Shown here piece by piece: positions 8,008 to 15,481 of a stretch of DNA of 51,850 nucleotides (positions are counted from its first letter, which is position 1; the number at the start of each line of letters is the position of its first letter). Both the position numbers and the translations under genes were made by a program. Source of the DNA: Pseudarthrobacter sp. PS3-L1 (lineage in GTDB: Bacteria; Actinomycetota; Actinomycetes; Actinomycetales; Micrococcaceae). The notes beneath the pieces were generated by a model. The model did not search any database. It saw only the letters and a program-made list of their open reading frames with translations, and was not told where the DNA came from. The stretch spans positions 1-51,850 of the forward strand of contig NZ_JASISU010000008.1 in NCBI RefSeq assembly GCF_030063285.1, given 5' to 3'.

Positions 8008-8100
8008 ATGGATCCGATATTTTTCATTCCTATTGGTGTAACTTTTCTCATCGCGATCGGCACTGCGTTCTGGATTTATCGCAAATATGAGAAAAAATAG
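8008..8100 (+). CDS. 30-residue single-TM small protein
   Basis: The ORF reads MDPIFFIPIGVTFLIAIGTA followed by FWIYRKYEKK. It has one TM helix (about 3-23) and a strongly basic C-terminus, so the N-terminus is out and the C-terminus in. TATACT (7996-8001) is a near-perfect -10 located exactly 6 nt before the ATG, supporting a leaderless transcript and a real gene despite the small size. The surrounding sequence is unusually A/T-rich. The 256 bp between it and the SDR gene hold nothing else that I can support. Function unknown; single-TM miniproteins may be toxins, regulators or subunits. Confidence 0.5.
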   Translation: MDPIFFIPIGVTFLIAIGTAFWIYRKYEKK

Positions 8101-8160
8101 CTCTTATCTTCGTCTTGGCACAGATGACGGTGAGACTACCCCTCCCTCCGTTTCACTGGA

Positions 8161-8440
8161 GGTTCCCAACCGGGCAGATAAACCGTCTCTCCGCAAACAA
8201 ATGGTGTCTCGTAACCTTAGTGCCTCGTAACCCATACGATGCAACACACCGACTGCTGGTCGTAGTGCACGCAGTCGATACGCAGCCTCGCCTCCTCAGG
8301 AATGTATGCCATACCTTGCGCTGCAACGAAAGGGACATTTCTGCTGAGCGGGGTAACCGGGCATCCCAACACCTACACGGGCCCGGAATCGCAAAGGGAG
8401 GGACCGCGGCCGGTGGCAGACCAGCTGACGGCCGGCGCGA
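8161..8440 (+). repeat. Dispersed repeat, copy C
   Basis: The left half (8161-8255) aligns well with copy E through CCCAACCGGGCAGAT, CTCTCCGCAAACA, TGTCTCGTAACC (8205-8216), GTGCCTCGTAACCCAT and GCAACACA. The right half (about 8350-8440) is a diverged match to copy A/B (GCGGGGTAACCGGGCATCCC; GGTGGCAGACCAGCTGACGG). No coding sequence is evident from 8101 to 8526; a long open frame across it reads as non-protein composition. Confidence 0.7.
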
Positions 8441-8526
8441 TCAACTCATGCCAGGCAGTACTGCTGTCATCAACTGGCTCTGCTACCAACGTTTAAATCA
8501 GTCCAAAAACGGCAGACAGGAGCAAC

Positions 8527-8976
8527 GTGAGTTCGGTGCTGACCCGTCTAGAGTTGACGCGAGCACTTATCGGAAAGATCGCGAAATTACTGCAAACCGT
8601 TGTTTTTGGAGGATTTATCAAAACGATTCGCCTGATCAAGAGATTTGGACGGGAAATGCCGCAGCCCGCGCGAGGACTCTCGTGGGTGGCTTCGTCGATG
8701 TTTCTTCTGGGGTTCCTGCTAGTCGCCCTTACAGGTGAACCGTGGACTATTCGAATTTGCGTTGCAATGGCGGGAGTAGCTCTCGTTCTTCTCGGCTTCT
8801 GTGTCTACAGGGACGTCAACGGGGCAGCTACGACCTGGTCTCGCCTCTACAAGGAAAGCCGCGGAATCTCCCCAGAACATTTCACATTCGCTGACGTCGG
8901 CTCGATTAAAGCCATGGGGTTCTTCTATATCGTGATCGGGATTTTCTGGTTCGGCGGCTCTCTCTTTGCCCGGTGA
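8527..8976 (+). CDS. Three-TM hypothetical membrane protein
   Basis: The product has 149 residues from GTG 8527, with GGAG about 6 nt upstream. The N-terminal 45 residues are basic and amphipathic (LIKRFGREMPQPARGL). TM segments lie at about 50-66, 73-92 and 130-146, with a polar loop (YRDVNGAATTWSRLYKESRG) between TM2 and TM3. No family is recognised. It lies alone between repeat C and the convergent Imm-5-like gene. Confidence 0.6.
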   Translation: MSSVLTRLELTRALIGKIAKLLQTVVFGGFIKTIRLIKRFGREMPQPARGLSWVASSMFLLGFLLVALTGEPWTIRICVAMAGVALVLLGFCVYRDVNGAATTWSRLYKESRGISPEHFTFADVGSIKAMGFFYIVIGIFWFGGSLFAR

Positions 8977-9042
8977 TAGAGAGTTTCGCGCAACCATGCA
9001 CACACGTCTTGAACAGGGATATTCGAAGGTTTTTCCGGCAAG

Positions 9043-9561
9043 CTAACGTGGATCGAAAACGGACCAGCAAATGTCATTGCGTAACCGCTGGTCATCAAGG
9101 ACAAGCTCTCGAATACCCTCCGGGAGCTGATCACGCTGCCATTGACACTCCCGTTGCCCGGCAGCGACATCCTGGCCTTTCGGGGCTGCAGCTCGCACGG
9201 CCTTGATCGCGTACGCGGCCGCCCCAAGCTCATGAGCAGCTACATGCGGGACGACCCCCGCCTGACCGCACGCATACGCGGCGTAGCGTGCGGCCCCACC
9301 TAGGTCTCTGGCCGCGCCCATCGCATGCCCGCCCAGGGCCCGGGTCTCCATCATTTTCACCTCGCCACGCACCCAGGCGCGGGAACCCTCCACTGCCTGA
9401 CGCGGACGGAGATCCCCTGGCCGTGCGGACTCGAAGAGATCAAGAACATGCTCTGCGCATAAGGATGCCCAAAGAGTAAGGAGACGGTGATCAGAATCAG
9501 TCAGGGTCCCTCCCCGACGGAGTGTAATAAAACGAGGATCGCGGATCTCCGGGAGAATCAC
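9043..9561 (-). CDS. Imm-5-like domain protein (putative immunity protein)
   Basis: The product has 172 residues from GTG 9561 with AAGGAG 7 nt upstream. The sequence (HRLLTLWASLCAEHVLDLFE, DLRPRQAVEGSRAWVRGE, ALGGHAMGAARDLGGAARYA, GVVPHVAAHELGAAAYAIKA) matches my memory of the alanine-rich all-helical 'putative immunity protein / Imm-5-like' family with its conserved D-x-R-P-R-Q-A and H-x-x-A-H-x-L-G-A-A-A-Y-A motifs. Family members are often orphan genes in soil actinobacteria. No toxin is next to it, so the immunity role is by family label only. Confidence 0.75.
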   Translation of the reverse strand: MILPEIRDPRFITLRRGGTLTDSDHRLLTLWASLCAEHVLDLFESARPGDLRPRQAVEGSRAWVRGEVKMMETRALGGHAMGAARDLGGAARYAAYACGQAGVVPHVAAHELGAAAYAIKAVRAAAPKGQDVAAGQRECQWQRDQLPEGIRELVLDDQRLRNDICWSVFDPR

Positions 9562-9688
9562 CGGTGAACTCCTTATCGATAGAAACCAGCCTCAAAACGA
9601 CGTCGAAAGTTCCCTCACTAGACGCGCGGGGTGATTTTTTGCTGCCTGTGTTTACCACAGCAGTTCACTCGACCGGTGAAGAAAAATC

Positions 9689-9889
9689 CTACAGGCCACC
9701 CGCTTCATTGGGCCTGTTTCGCGCCTGGCGATGTTGGGAAATCCGACTCAACACCGCGGTGATGAGCAGCCCAATCCCAATCGAAAAAGCCCACCGAATG
9801 AGCATCGGGACGTCTGTATAAACGTCCAAGACAACATTGGCTGCGAGTACGGCAAGGACACTCAAGATGACGATCAGATAATGACGCAT
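9689..9889 (-). CDS. Small two-TM membrane protein
   Basis: The product has 66 residues: MRHYLIVILSVLAVLAANVV followed by a short acidic loop (DVYTDVP) and a second TM segment (about 31-48), then a basic polar tail (SRISQHRQARNRPNE). It resembles the many unnamed small hydrophobic proteins of actinobacteria. No Shine-Dalgarno is obvious. It lies between the Imm-5-like gene and repeat D. Confidence 0.5.
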   Translation of the reverse strand: MRHYLIVILSVLAVLAANVVLDVYTDVPMLIRWAFSIGIGLLITAVLSRISQHRQARNRPNEAGGL

Positions 9890-9944
9890 GTAGATCAGAG
9901 TCTCAGCCCTGACGTGTCAGTGACAACCCCCACCGCCCAGCTAG

Positions 9945-10042
9945 GCTCCCCATGGGGTACACGAACACTCCCACCACAGAAGCATGGTGCCGCATAACCG
10001 AAGCGCCTCGAAATCCATGCGATACAACACAGCTGCAGCCGG
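9945..10042 (+). repeat. Dispersed repeat, copy D
   Basis: The first block has diverged, but the core is clear: GGTGCCGCATAACC (9986-9999), AAGCGCCTCGAAATCCATGC and GATACAACACAGCTGC. It aligns base for base with copies B, C and E over about 50 bp. The 160 bp that follow, up to the ASCH gene end at 10206, are T/G-rich and hold no gene that I can support. Confidence 0.65.
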
Positions 10043-10205
10043 TTTGTGAGGGTTTAAGGATAGGAGATAGCTGGTTAGGTTTTCGGCCTCAGGTCGTGGC
10101 TGTTATTTGATCTAAAATCTGCCATTGCTGTGGCTGGTGAGTGACTGCCGTTGTTGGTGTGTGGCTGCCACAGGTTGTAGAACACTCCGATTGAATGTCG
10201 AGGCA

Positions 10206-10631
10206 CTAGGGCAGGCGCGCAACGACTTTGAACCGCTGGAGCACCAGCACGGTGTCGTCGTCGACCGAGAAGTGGGGGTCGTTCATTTCATCGCGCATGT
10301 CCTGCGAATGCCAGAACTCCTCGTGACCAGCTCTCCACTGGGCGACGGTAGTGAAGCCCTCACCCTCGTCGATAGCATGCTGCAAATCCACCTCGCTCAG
10401 CCGGGCCTGGCGTATTTCCGTCATCTCAATAACGGCAATGGGCGTTCCGGCGGAATCGATGACAACTTCCTGCAAGCCAGCCAAGGGCAAATCCTGCTGT
10501 TCAATCTCGTACTCAATGAGCATGGAGGTCGTGGAGGTCTTGGAGCCATCCAGAACGGCTGCCACCAGCTGGTCCCGGACAGGACCGGGGAAAGCGAATT
10601 CGCACAAGGGCAGGGTGCTGTAATCGATCAT
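10206..10631 (-). CDS. ASCH-domain protein
   Basis: The product has 141 residues starting MIDYSTLPLCEFAFPGPVRD. It carries the ASCH/PUA-like pattern QLVAAVLDGSKTSTTSMLIEYE (G-x-K-T-x-T), VVIDSAGTPIAVIEMTEIRQARLSEV and a C-terminal DDDTVLVLQRFKVV strand. ASCH proteins bind RNA or modified nucleosides, and some are N4-acetylcytidine amidohydrolases. ATG 10631 is chosen over GTG 10649 because TACGCT lies exactly 6 nt before it (leaderless) and because homologues begin at this point. It is a single gene placed between repeats D and E. Confidence 0.85.
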   Translation of the reverse strand: MIDYSTLPLCEFAFPGPVRDQLVAAVLDGSKTSTTSMLIEYEIEQQDLPLAGLQEVVIDSAGTPIAVIEMTEIRQARLSEVDLQHAIDEGEGFTTVAQWRAGHEEFWHSQDMRDEMNDPHFSVDDDTVLVLQRFKVVARLP

Positions 10632-10765
10632 CGTGAGAGCGTATCGCACGCGCTCTTATTTGGTGGCCCCACTTCGCCAATTCATGTCACGGCCTTGCGG
10701 CGGCTTGCTCAGCCCACAATTCCCAGCCCCTAAGCACGTGAAAAAGTGGGTCTCGTGGCGATCAG

Positions 10766-10960
10766 GGTCCCCAACCGGGCAGATGAACCATCTCTCCGCA
10801 AACATTTGGTGTCGCATAACCCAAGTGCCTCGAAACACATGCGATAAAACACAACTACACGGAGTTGCATCGCACACGGCCGGCATTGCACGTGAAACCA
10901 CAAGGGGTATGAGGGAATGTGTTGCCTGGGGAACCGGGCTGAATGCGCACGCTTCCGTGG
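10766..10960 (+). repeat. Dispersed repeat, copy E
   Basis: Blocks CCCCAACCGGGCAGATGAACC, TCTCTCCGCAAACA, TGTCGCATAACC (10810-10821), AGTGCCTCGAAAC and ATGCGATAAAACACA are all present. It is the best-preserved left half together with copy C. From about 10866 on, similarity to the other copies is weak. It lies between the start side of the ASCH gene and the adenylyltransferase-like gene; no ORF here is supported. Confidence 0.75.
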
Positions 10961-11002
10961 TGCAACGGCTTGCGCATGCTGCTTCTATGGAAAGCTTGAT
11001 GG

Positions 11003-11809
11003 GTGGACTACGAGAAGGTAATCGACGTCCTGACCAAATGGGCGCAGAACAACGACAATGTACGCGCCCTGGTGCTGACCGGGTCCGCCGCCGCCCACGA
11101 GACACACCCCCTCTCGGATCGCGATATCGAAATCTATGCTACCGACCCGGCACCGCTCCTTGCAGATGATTCTTGGTGGGATCAGCTCGGGGATGTACTC
11201 GTTGTCGAACGCTTGGAAACCCCTAACTGGCATCCAGCACGTTTGGTGTACTACATCGGAGGCAAACTGGACCTGACTGTGATCAGGGCTGACACGCTGC
11301 CAATCATCCGCTACGAGCGGCCTTTCACTGTTCTTGTGGACAAAGACGGCCTTGTGGAATCACGGCACCTCACGGCGGTCGCGTCGCTACCCGCGGAAGC
11401 CACAGTCGAAGAGCAAGTCAACTGGGGGTACGCGGCCGCGCTGATGTGCGCAAAAGCAATCGTCCGAGACGAGCCCTGGTCAACCAAGATCCGCGACCTA
11501 GACCTGAAAGCCGCGCTGCTGACGATTATTGAGTGGGATCATCAGGTGCGTCACGGACTTGATTACGACGTGCGTTTCCTGGGCTCCCACATGCGGCAAT
11601 GGATGGACCCCGACATCCAACAAGCCCTCGAACAATGCTGGGGACATTTCAACGCAACGGACTCAACCAAGGCCCTGCGCGCCTCCATCGCTCTATTCGC
11701 TGCCCTCAGCACCCGCATCACCGACGCCCTCAGTTATCAGCCCTTCGACCACGACCGAGTCCACCGTGAAATCGATGCCATCCTCGCACTGCATCCGGAC
11801 GCCAACTAA
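11003..11809 (+). CDS. Aminoglycoside 6-adenylyltransferase-like protein (ANT(6)/AadK family)
   Basis: The product has 268 residues from GTG 11003, slightly shorter than the usual 280-290. The nucleotidyltransferase motif is present: LTGS at 25-28 followed by SDRD with Asp39 and Asp41 (metal/ATP binding). Family-typical segments follow (VLVVERLETPNWHPARLVYY, GGKLDLTVI with a third acidic residue, and VLVDKDGL). These match the streptomycin adenylyltransferase family (PF04439). Chromosomal members in soil actinobacteria may not confer resistance, so the substrate is open. A strong hairpin lies about 170 nt after the stop. Confidence 0.85.
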   Translation: MDYEKVIDVLTKWAQNNDNVRALVLTGSAAAHETHPLSDRDIEIYATDPAPLLADDSWWDQLGDVLVVERLETPNWHPARLVYYIGGKLDLTVIRADTLPIIRYERPFTVLVDKDGLVESRHLTAVASLPAEATVEEQVNWGYAAALMCAKAIVRDEPWSTKIRDLDLKAALLTIIEWDHQVRHGLDYDVRFLGSHMRQWMDPDIQQALEQCWGHFNATDSTKALRASIALFAALSTRITDALSYQPFDHDRVHREIDAILALHPDAN

Positions 11810-11980
11810 AACAACCCACATGCGGGATGATCCCAGGCAACGGCGAATCCTCACCATCGGACCAACACTGAATCCATACGCGCACTTGCACTCTCCGAGC
11901 ACGGAAAAGGTGCCTCCCCGAAGTCCACGTCAACAACAAATATGAACACGGCCCCCAAAGGAAAACCCATCGTAGATAGC

Positions 11981-12018
11981 AAAGGGAGCGCCCTGGTACG
12001 GACCAGAACGCTCCCTTT
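11981..12018. terminator. Long hairpin, probable bidirectional terminator
   Basis: The outer arms AAAGGGAGCG (11981-11990) and CGCTCCCTTT (12009-12018) are perfect complements, and the loop contains a second stem (CTGGT/ACCAG). The A-run and T-run at the edges suit termination on either strand. The rest of 11810-12255 contains no supported gene. Confidence 0.65.
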
Positions 12019-12179
12019 CTACTGTGTTGTTGGATAGCGGCCAACGCTCACAGCATGCCATAACCGCACCCCTCCCCCTTGTGTCCGATTGAAATCCAAG
12101 ACCCAGAGAAACAGCTGTCACCAAAAACGATATCCGGCCCTACTCTGACACGGGACCATAAGTCAGCCCTGACATCAGG

Positions 12180-12197
12180 TTGGGGTACACCCCAACT
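12180..12197. promoter_or_regulatory. 18-bp palindrome, possible operator
   Basis: GTTGGGGT and ACCCCAAC are inverted around an AC centre. It lies just downstream of the frameshifted minus-strand gene at 12256-12536 and is not followed by a T-run, so it could be an operator or simply a symmetrical relic. Confidence 0.25.
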
Positions 12198-12255
12198 AGG
12201 CGTTCAATATCGGTCCCCCGCACCTTTTGACGACGTTCGATACCGAACCAGCATT

Positions 12256-12536
12256 TTAACCGGCACACTCCTGTGCCACTAATACCTTGGTACCAACAGC
12301 GTTGGACCACTGAGGCAAATTCCACTCAATCCGTGAACGGTCTTCGATCCGTTCCCGAATGAGCGCCAGTGAGGCATCCAAGGACACCGCGCGTTCAGGC
12401 ATTCCTCGCCGGTCGTCATCTCAAAGGAATCCCCAGGGAACCGATAGGCGGGCAGCGCTGCGGCCACGAAATGAGCAACAAGTACAGCGAAGTCAATCGA
12501 ATCTGAGGGACCGGAGTGCGGTACGTCGCGACTCAT
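12256..12536 (-). pseudogene. Frameshifted small gene of unknown function
   Basis: One minus-strand frame from ATG 12536 reads IDFAVLVAHFVAAALPAYRF and continues PGDSFEMTTGE. A second frame, open from about 12419 to the TAA at 12256, reads MPERAVSLDASLALIRERIE and ends in EWNLPQWSNAVGTKVLVAQECAG. Both have protein-like composition and join near 12400-12420, so one indel seems to have split an approximately 93-residue gene. Alternatively, the 48-residue ORF from ATG 12402 (GAGG directly upstream) is a gene on its own. No family is recognised. Confidence 0.35.
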
Positions 12537-12675
12537 ACAGTCGTACGTTCTATCGGCGAGGGACGCGGGCATCGTACGAGCTGACAGGCGCGCCGATGGG
12601 AGACACCGAGGACGCCGACCAGCAGCAGCGTCAGCGTATAGTAGCCACATATTTTCAGGCGGATAGGCGACACAA

Positions 12676-13527
12676 ATGAGCGACACCGACGGCGATGCAC
12701 GAAGGCGAGAACTCGGCAATAATTCAGGGCCGGTCGAGGAGGAGGTGGAGGAATTCTTCGATCGCACGGTCGAGGAGGGCGCACAGCGGCTAAACCGCTC
12801 CCTTCGAGACGTGCTCATCACCGGCCTGTTCGGCGGGTTTGAAATCGGCATTGGCATCATGGCTTATCTGGGCGTTCTCTATGAAACAGGAAACCACCTT
12901 CTCGCGGGACTAGCGTTCAGCGCAGGCCTCATCGCCCTCCTACTGGCCAAGAGCGAGTTGTTCACAGAAGGCTTTCTAGTGCCGATTGCCGCCGTCGTCG
13001 CACGGGAGGCAAGCTACGCGCAGCTCGGGAAGCTCTGGGGAGGAACGCTCATTGCCAACCTGGCTGGCGGCTGGTTGTTCATGGCATTGATCATGACAGC
13101 GTTCCCGCAATGGAGCGAGACCATCACCAAAGAAGCCACTCACTACATCGACGCCGGGTTTAACTGGAAATCTGTGTGTCTGGCCGTATTAGCGGGCACT
13201 ACCATCACGTTGATGACCCGTATGCAGCACGGCACAGACAGCGTCACCGGAAAAATAGTAGCCGCCATCATTGGCGCTTTCCTGCTCTACGGGCTGCAAC
13301 TCTTCCACTCGATCCTGGACTCGCTCCTGATCTTCGGTGCCATCCACACGGGCGCTGACATCAGTTACATCGAATGGCTCGGCTGGTTTTCGTACGCAGT
13401 GGTCTTTAATGTCCTTGGCGGGATCTTACTGGTGACCGCACTACGGCTGGTGAGCGCCAGCAAGCTCGTGAAGAAACGGCGCGATGTCTCACCCAAGGAC
13501 CCGGAGGACGCGCACCGCTCCTTCTAA
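12676..13527 (+). CDS. Formate/nitrite transporter (FNT) family protein, YfdC-like
   Basis: The product has 283 residues. An acidic cytoplasmic N-terminus (about 1-40, GPVEEEVEEFFDRTVEEGAQ) leads into six TM helices (about 50-270) with FNT-type signatures: AKSELFTEGFLVPI, GNLAGG-type LIANLAGGWLF and RMQHGTDSV. The family forms pentameric channels for small monovalent anions; the N-terminal extension and sequence are closer to the YfdC-like group than to FocA/NirC. The likely substrate is a small carboxylate or inorganic anion, not identifiable here. TATAGT at about 12635 is a candidate -10. Confidence 0.85.
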   Translation: MSDTDGDARRRELGNNSGPVEEEVEEFFDRTVEEGAQRLNRSLRDVLITGLFGGFEIGIGIMAYLGVLYETGNHLLAGLAFSAGLIALLLAKSELFTEGFLVPIAAVVAREASYAQLGKLWGGTLIANLAGGWLFMALIMTAFPQWSETITKEATHYIDAGFNWKSVCLAVLAGTTITLMTRMQHGTDSVTGKIVAAIIGAFLLYGLQLFHSILDSLLIFGAIHTGADISYIEWLGWFSYAVVFNVLGGILLVTALRLVSASKLVKKRRDVSPKDPEDAHRSF

Positions 13528-13573
13528 TTGTCGGTGACGCCACACCGTCGGGTAACGTCGGGCATTTGGGATC

Positions 13574-13936
13574 TTGATAATCCAGGTTCCTTGGTTGTAC
13601 ATCGCTGCTATGGCAATCTCCATTGCACTCTCGTTGCTGACAGCTGTGTTCAGCTTCGTTTCGGCAAAGAGCAACAATCTTCAAGGAACAAGGGCTGATC
13701 GTCCGTTTTTCGTCTTGTCAGGGCTTTTCGCTGCGGGAACTGCACTAGCCGTAGCATCCCGGCTGCGCGGTCTGACCAATGTGATCCTTGTGTCGGCTGG
13801 CCCTGATCTCCTGGGATGGCTTCTCGCAGCCTCATTGACCATCGCATTGTCCGGCGCAGCACTGGTTGTCTCTAGCTCCAAGCCAAAATACTCAGTCACC
13901 GAAAGTACGTCACCCCCTGTCATCGTGATGTGCTGA
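13574..13936 (+). CDS. Hypothetical three-TM membrane protein
   Basis: The product has 120 residues from TTG 13574 (GGGA upstream); ATG 13610 is an alternative start that would remove part of TM1. Hydrophobic segments lie at about 8-28, 45-62 and 76-99, with a polar C-terminus ending in VIVMC. It is 46 bp downstream of the FNT gene on the same strand and could be cotranscribed. No family is recognised, and the decayed resolvase begins directly after it. Confidence 0.45.
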   Translation: MIIQVPWLYIAAMAISIALSLLTAVFSFVSAKSNNLQGTRADRPFFVLSGLFAAGTALAVASRLRGLTNVILVSAGPDLLGWLLAASLTIALSGAALVVSSSKPKYSVTESTSPPVIVMC

Positions 13937-13939
13937 TCA

Positions 13940-14390
13940 GACGGACAGGCCCTCGTGAGCGTCTATAAACGTTGGCCCACGGCATGAGCGCCATGTTCCC
14001 CGCTATCCACCAGATGCATCGCGTTACGATTCTGGCTATCCGTTACCCATGCCGGCCGGCCGGCCGCCCAGATTCTTCCCTGCCGCTCTGCGTTTGCTGA
14101 TGGAATCGGTGACGAGTTCGCTTTTGATCTCATGTTCCGTCTGAGCCAGGGCCGCCCTGATCGTGAACACCATCGAGCCCATCGGGGTTGTTGACTCCAT
14201 GTCCCCTCCCCAAGATTCAAAAACCCGCAACCCAGCACCAAGCCCAAGCTCGTGCCCATGCAACTCATTAGCAAAAGCAAGCATGTTCTGTGTGGAGTGT
14301 CCCCCTGAACCAACGCCTTCAGCGCCCAGTCGAACGTAGACCTCGACACCCGTGTACCCGAGACCCCCTAGTCCACATACACATCATGAC
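13940..14390 (-). pseudogene. Decayed serine resolvase, second copy
   Basis: The segment aligns along its length with 700-1200, the intact resolvase. Shared pieces include KRRAAGKNLGGRP, MLAFANELHG (intact copy: MLAFANELRD), TTPMGSMVFTIRAALAQTEH and EIKSELVTDSISK. Indels spread the match over two frames (14036-14284 and 13963-14349), and the N-terminus with the catalytic Ser is missing. It is therefore inactive. It is in the same orientation as the intact copy 13 kb away. Confidence 0.85.
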
Positions 14391-14514
14391 GCCGCACCCC
14401 GGCCCAGCCCGAGGGCATGAACTTCCTGGAAAAGCACGCCATCAAGTGATGCGACTGGCTTCTCCGAGCCCGCGGCACGTCTGGCGCGGACTTTGCCGAG
14501 GCTGGATGCCTCAC

Positions 14515-15414
14515 TTAGGGCGCTGGCACCGCCGTCGCGCCAAGTCGCACCGTCAACTCCATGCACCGCAGGCGGGCCGGTGAAAAGTCGTAGGGCATTC
14601 TCCCGATGATCTCCCCCGCACTCCTGGCGCGAGTGCCCTCTGCCGGGTTGGGGCTGGGCGCCGCGTCGGCCTCCTCAGGCGGGTGCACCTCGTCCCAGGC
14701 GTCGAAGAGAGCATCGTCCTCCTCCAACTGACCAGACTCCTCGATGACGCGCATCAGTGCGATTTCGAAAGCGTGCCGCTCGGCCGCCACCTGCGCTACC
14801 CGGGGATCGTCGACGGCGACCGTGTGGTCCAGTGCCTCCTCGGCCGCGTCAACGCGGTCAGACTCCGCCCGCAGTGCCGGATCGGTTGCCAGGGCGAGGA
14901 AGCGGCCGGCCTGGACTGCAGCACCGAGCGGACCGAAGATCCGCTCGGTCACCAGCAGGACGTCCAGGTCGCCCTGCCGCAGCGAACCTTCGGGCGCGCC
15001 CTCAAGGCGGCCGGAGACGAGATCGTCGAGCAAACCCAACCGACTGCCAAGGGTCCGCATGCGCTGCACCGAAGCCTGCTTCCGGTGCAGCTCGGCTACC
15101 TGCGCGGCGAGGGTGTCCTCCAGCCGCGCGAGAACGCCGTCGACCTCGTCCTCTCCGTCGGCGCTGCCTGGTGCGGCACCGTCGAAGCCGTCACGGATGT
15201 CGTCGAGAGCGATTCCGGCGTCGGCCATGCGGCGGATCCAGAGCAGCCGGATGATTTCCGCATAGCCGTATCGGCGGCGACCGTCGCTGCCCCGCTCGCC
15301 CTCGGGGAGCACGCCGACCTGGTGGTAATGGCGAATCGCCCGGGGAGTGATGCCGACGAACGCCGCGGCGTCGCCGATCGGGACCTGACGGGGCGGGGTC
15401 GGGAACGGGTGCAT
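14515..15414 (-). CDS. MerR-family transcriptional regulator with long effector domain
   Basis: The product has 299 residues. The N-terminal MerR winged helix-turn-helix is clear (VPIGDAAAFVGITPRAIRHY, HQVGVLPEGERGSDGRRRYGYAEIIRLLWIRRM, about 11-65), followed by a helical region and a large acidic C-terminal domain (about 110-299) of unknown ligand. Local base composition is visibly more G+C-rich than the rest of the left region. The divergent side carries a MerR-type operator at 15457-15479 with a 19-bp spacer promoter, suggesting autoregulation. No target gene is adjacent. Confidence 0.85.
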   Translation of the reverse strand: MHPFPTPPRQVPIGDAAAFVGITPRAIRHYHQVGVLPEGERGSDGRRRYGYAEIIRLLWIRRMADAGIALDDIRDGFDGAAPGSADGEDEVDGVLARLEDTLAAQVAELHRKQASVQRMRTLGSRLGLLDDLVSGRLEGAPEGSLRQGDLDVLLVTERIFGPLGAAVQAGRFLALATDPALRAESDRVDAAEEALDHTVAVDDPRVAQVAAERHAFEIALMRVIEESGQLEEDDALFDAWDEVHPPEEADAAPSPNPAEGTRARSAGEIIGRMPYDFSPARLRCMELTVRLGATAVPAP

Positions 15415-15456
15415 GGCGGACCTCTCTGCGCGGGGACGGGACGTGCTTCAAGCAGA

Positions 15457-15481
15457 GCACATGACGCTACGGCAGGTGCAA
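15457..15481 (-). promoter_or_regulatory. MerR-type operator and 19-bp-spacer promoter
   Basis: Half-sites GCACATGACG and CGGCAGGTGC form an inverted repeat around CTA (8 of 10 positions symmetrical). Read towards the merR gene, TTGCAC (15481-15476) is followed by 19 bp and TCTGCT, the overlong spacing that MerR activators correct. The gene starts about 40 bp further on. Confidence 0.55.

Noticed and set aside
8115..8738. 207-codon plus-strand open frame through repeat C
   Set aside because: It overlaps the better-supported gene at 8527, crosses the repeat, has no ribosome-binding site and its composition is not protein-like.
1425..10960. Integron cassette array (attC sites) as explanation of the dispersed repeats
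   Set aside because: The repeats do not show the paired RYYYAAC/GTTRRRY core sites or the overall imperfect symmetry of attC, genes occur in both orientations, and no tyrosine integrase is present.
10633..11169. 178-codon plus-strand open frame over repeat E
   Set aside because: It overlaps the adenylyltransferase-like gene in another frame and shows a random Arg/Pro/Ser/Thr-rich composition.
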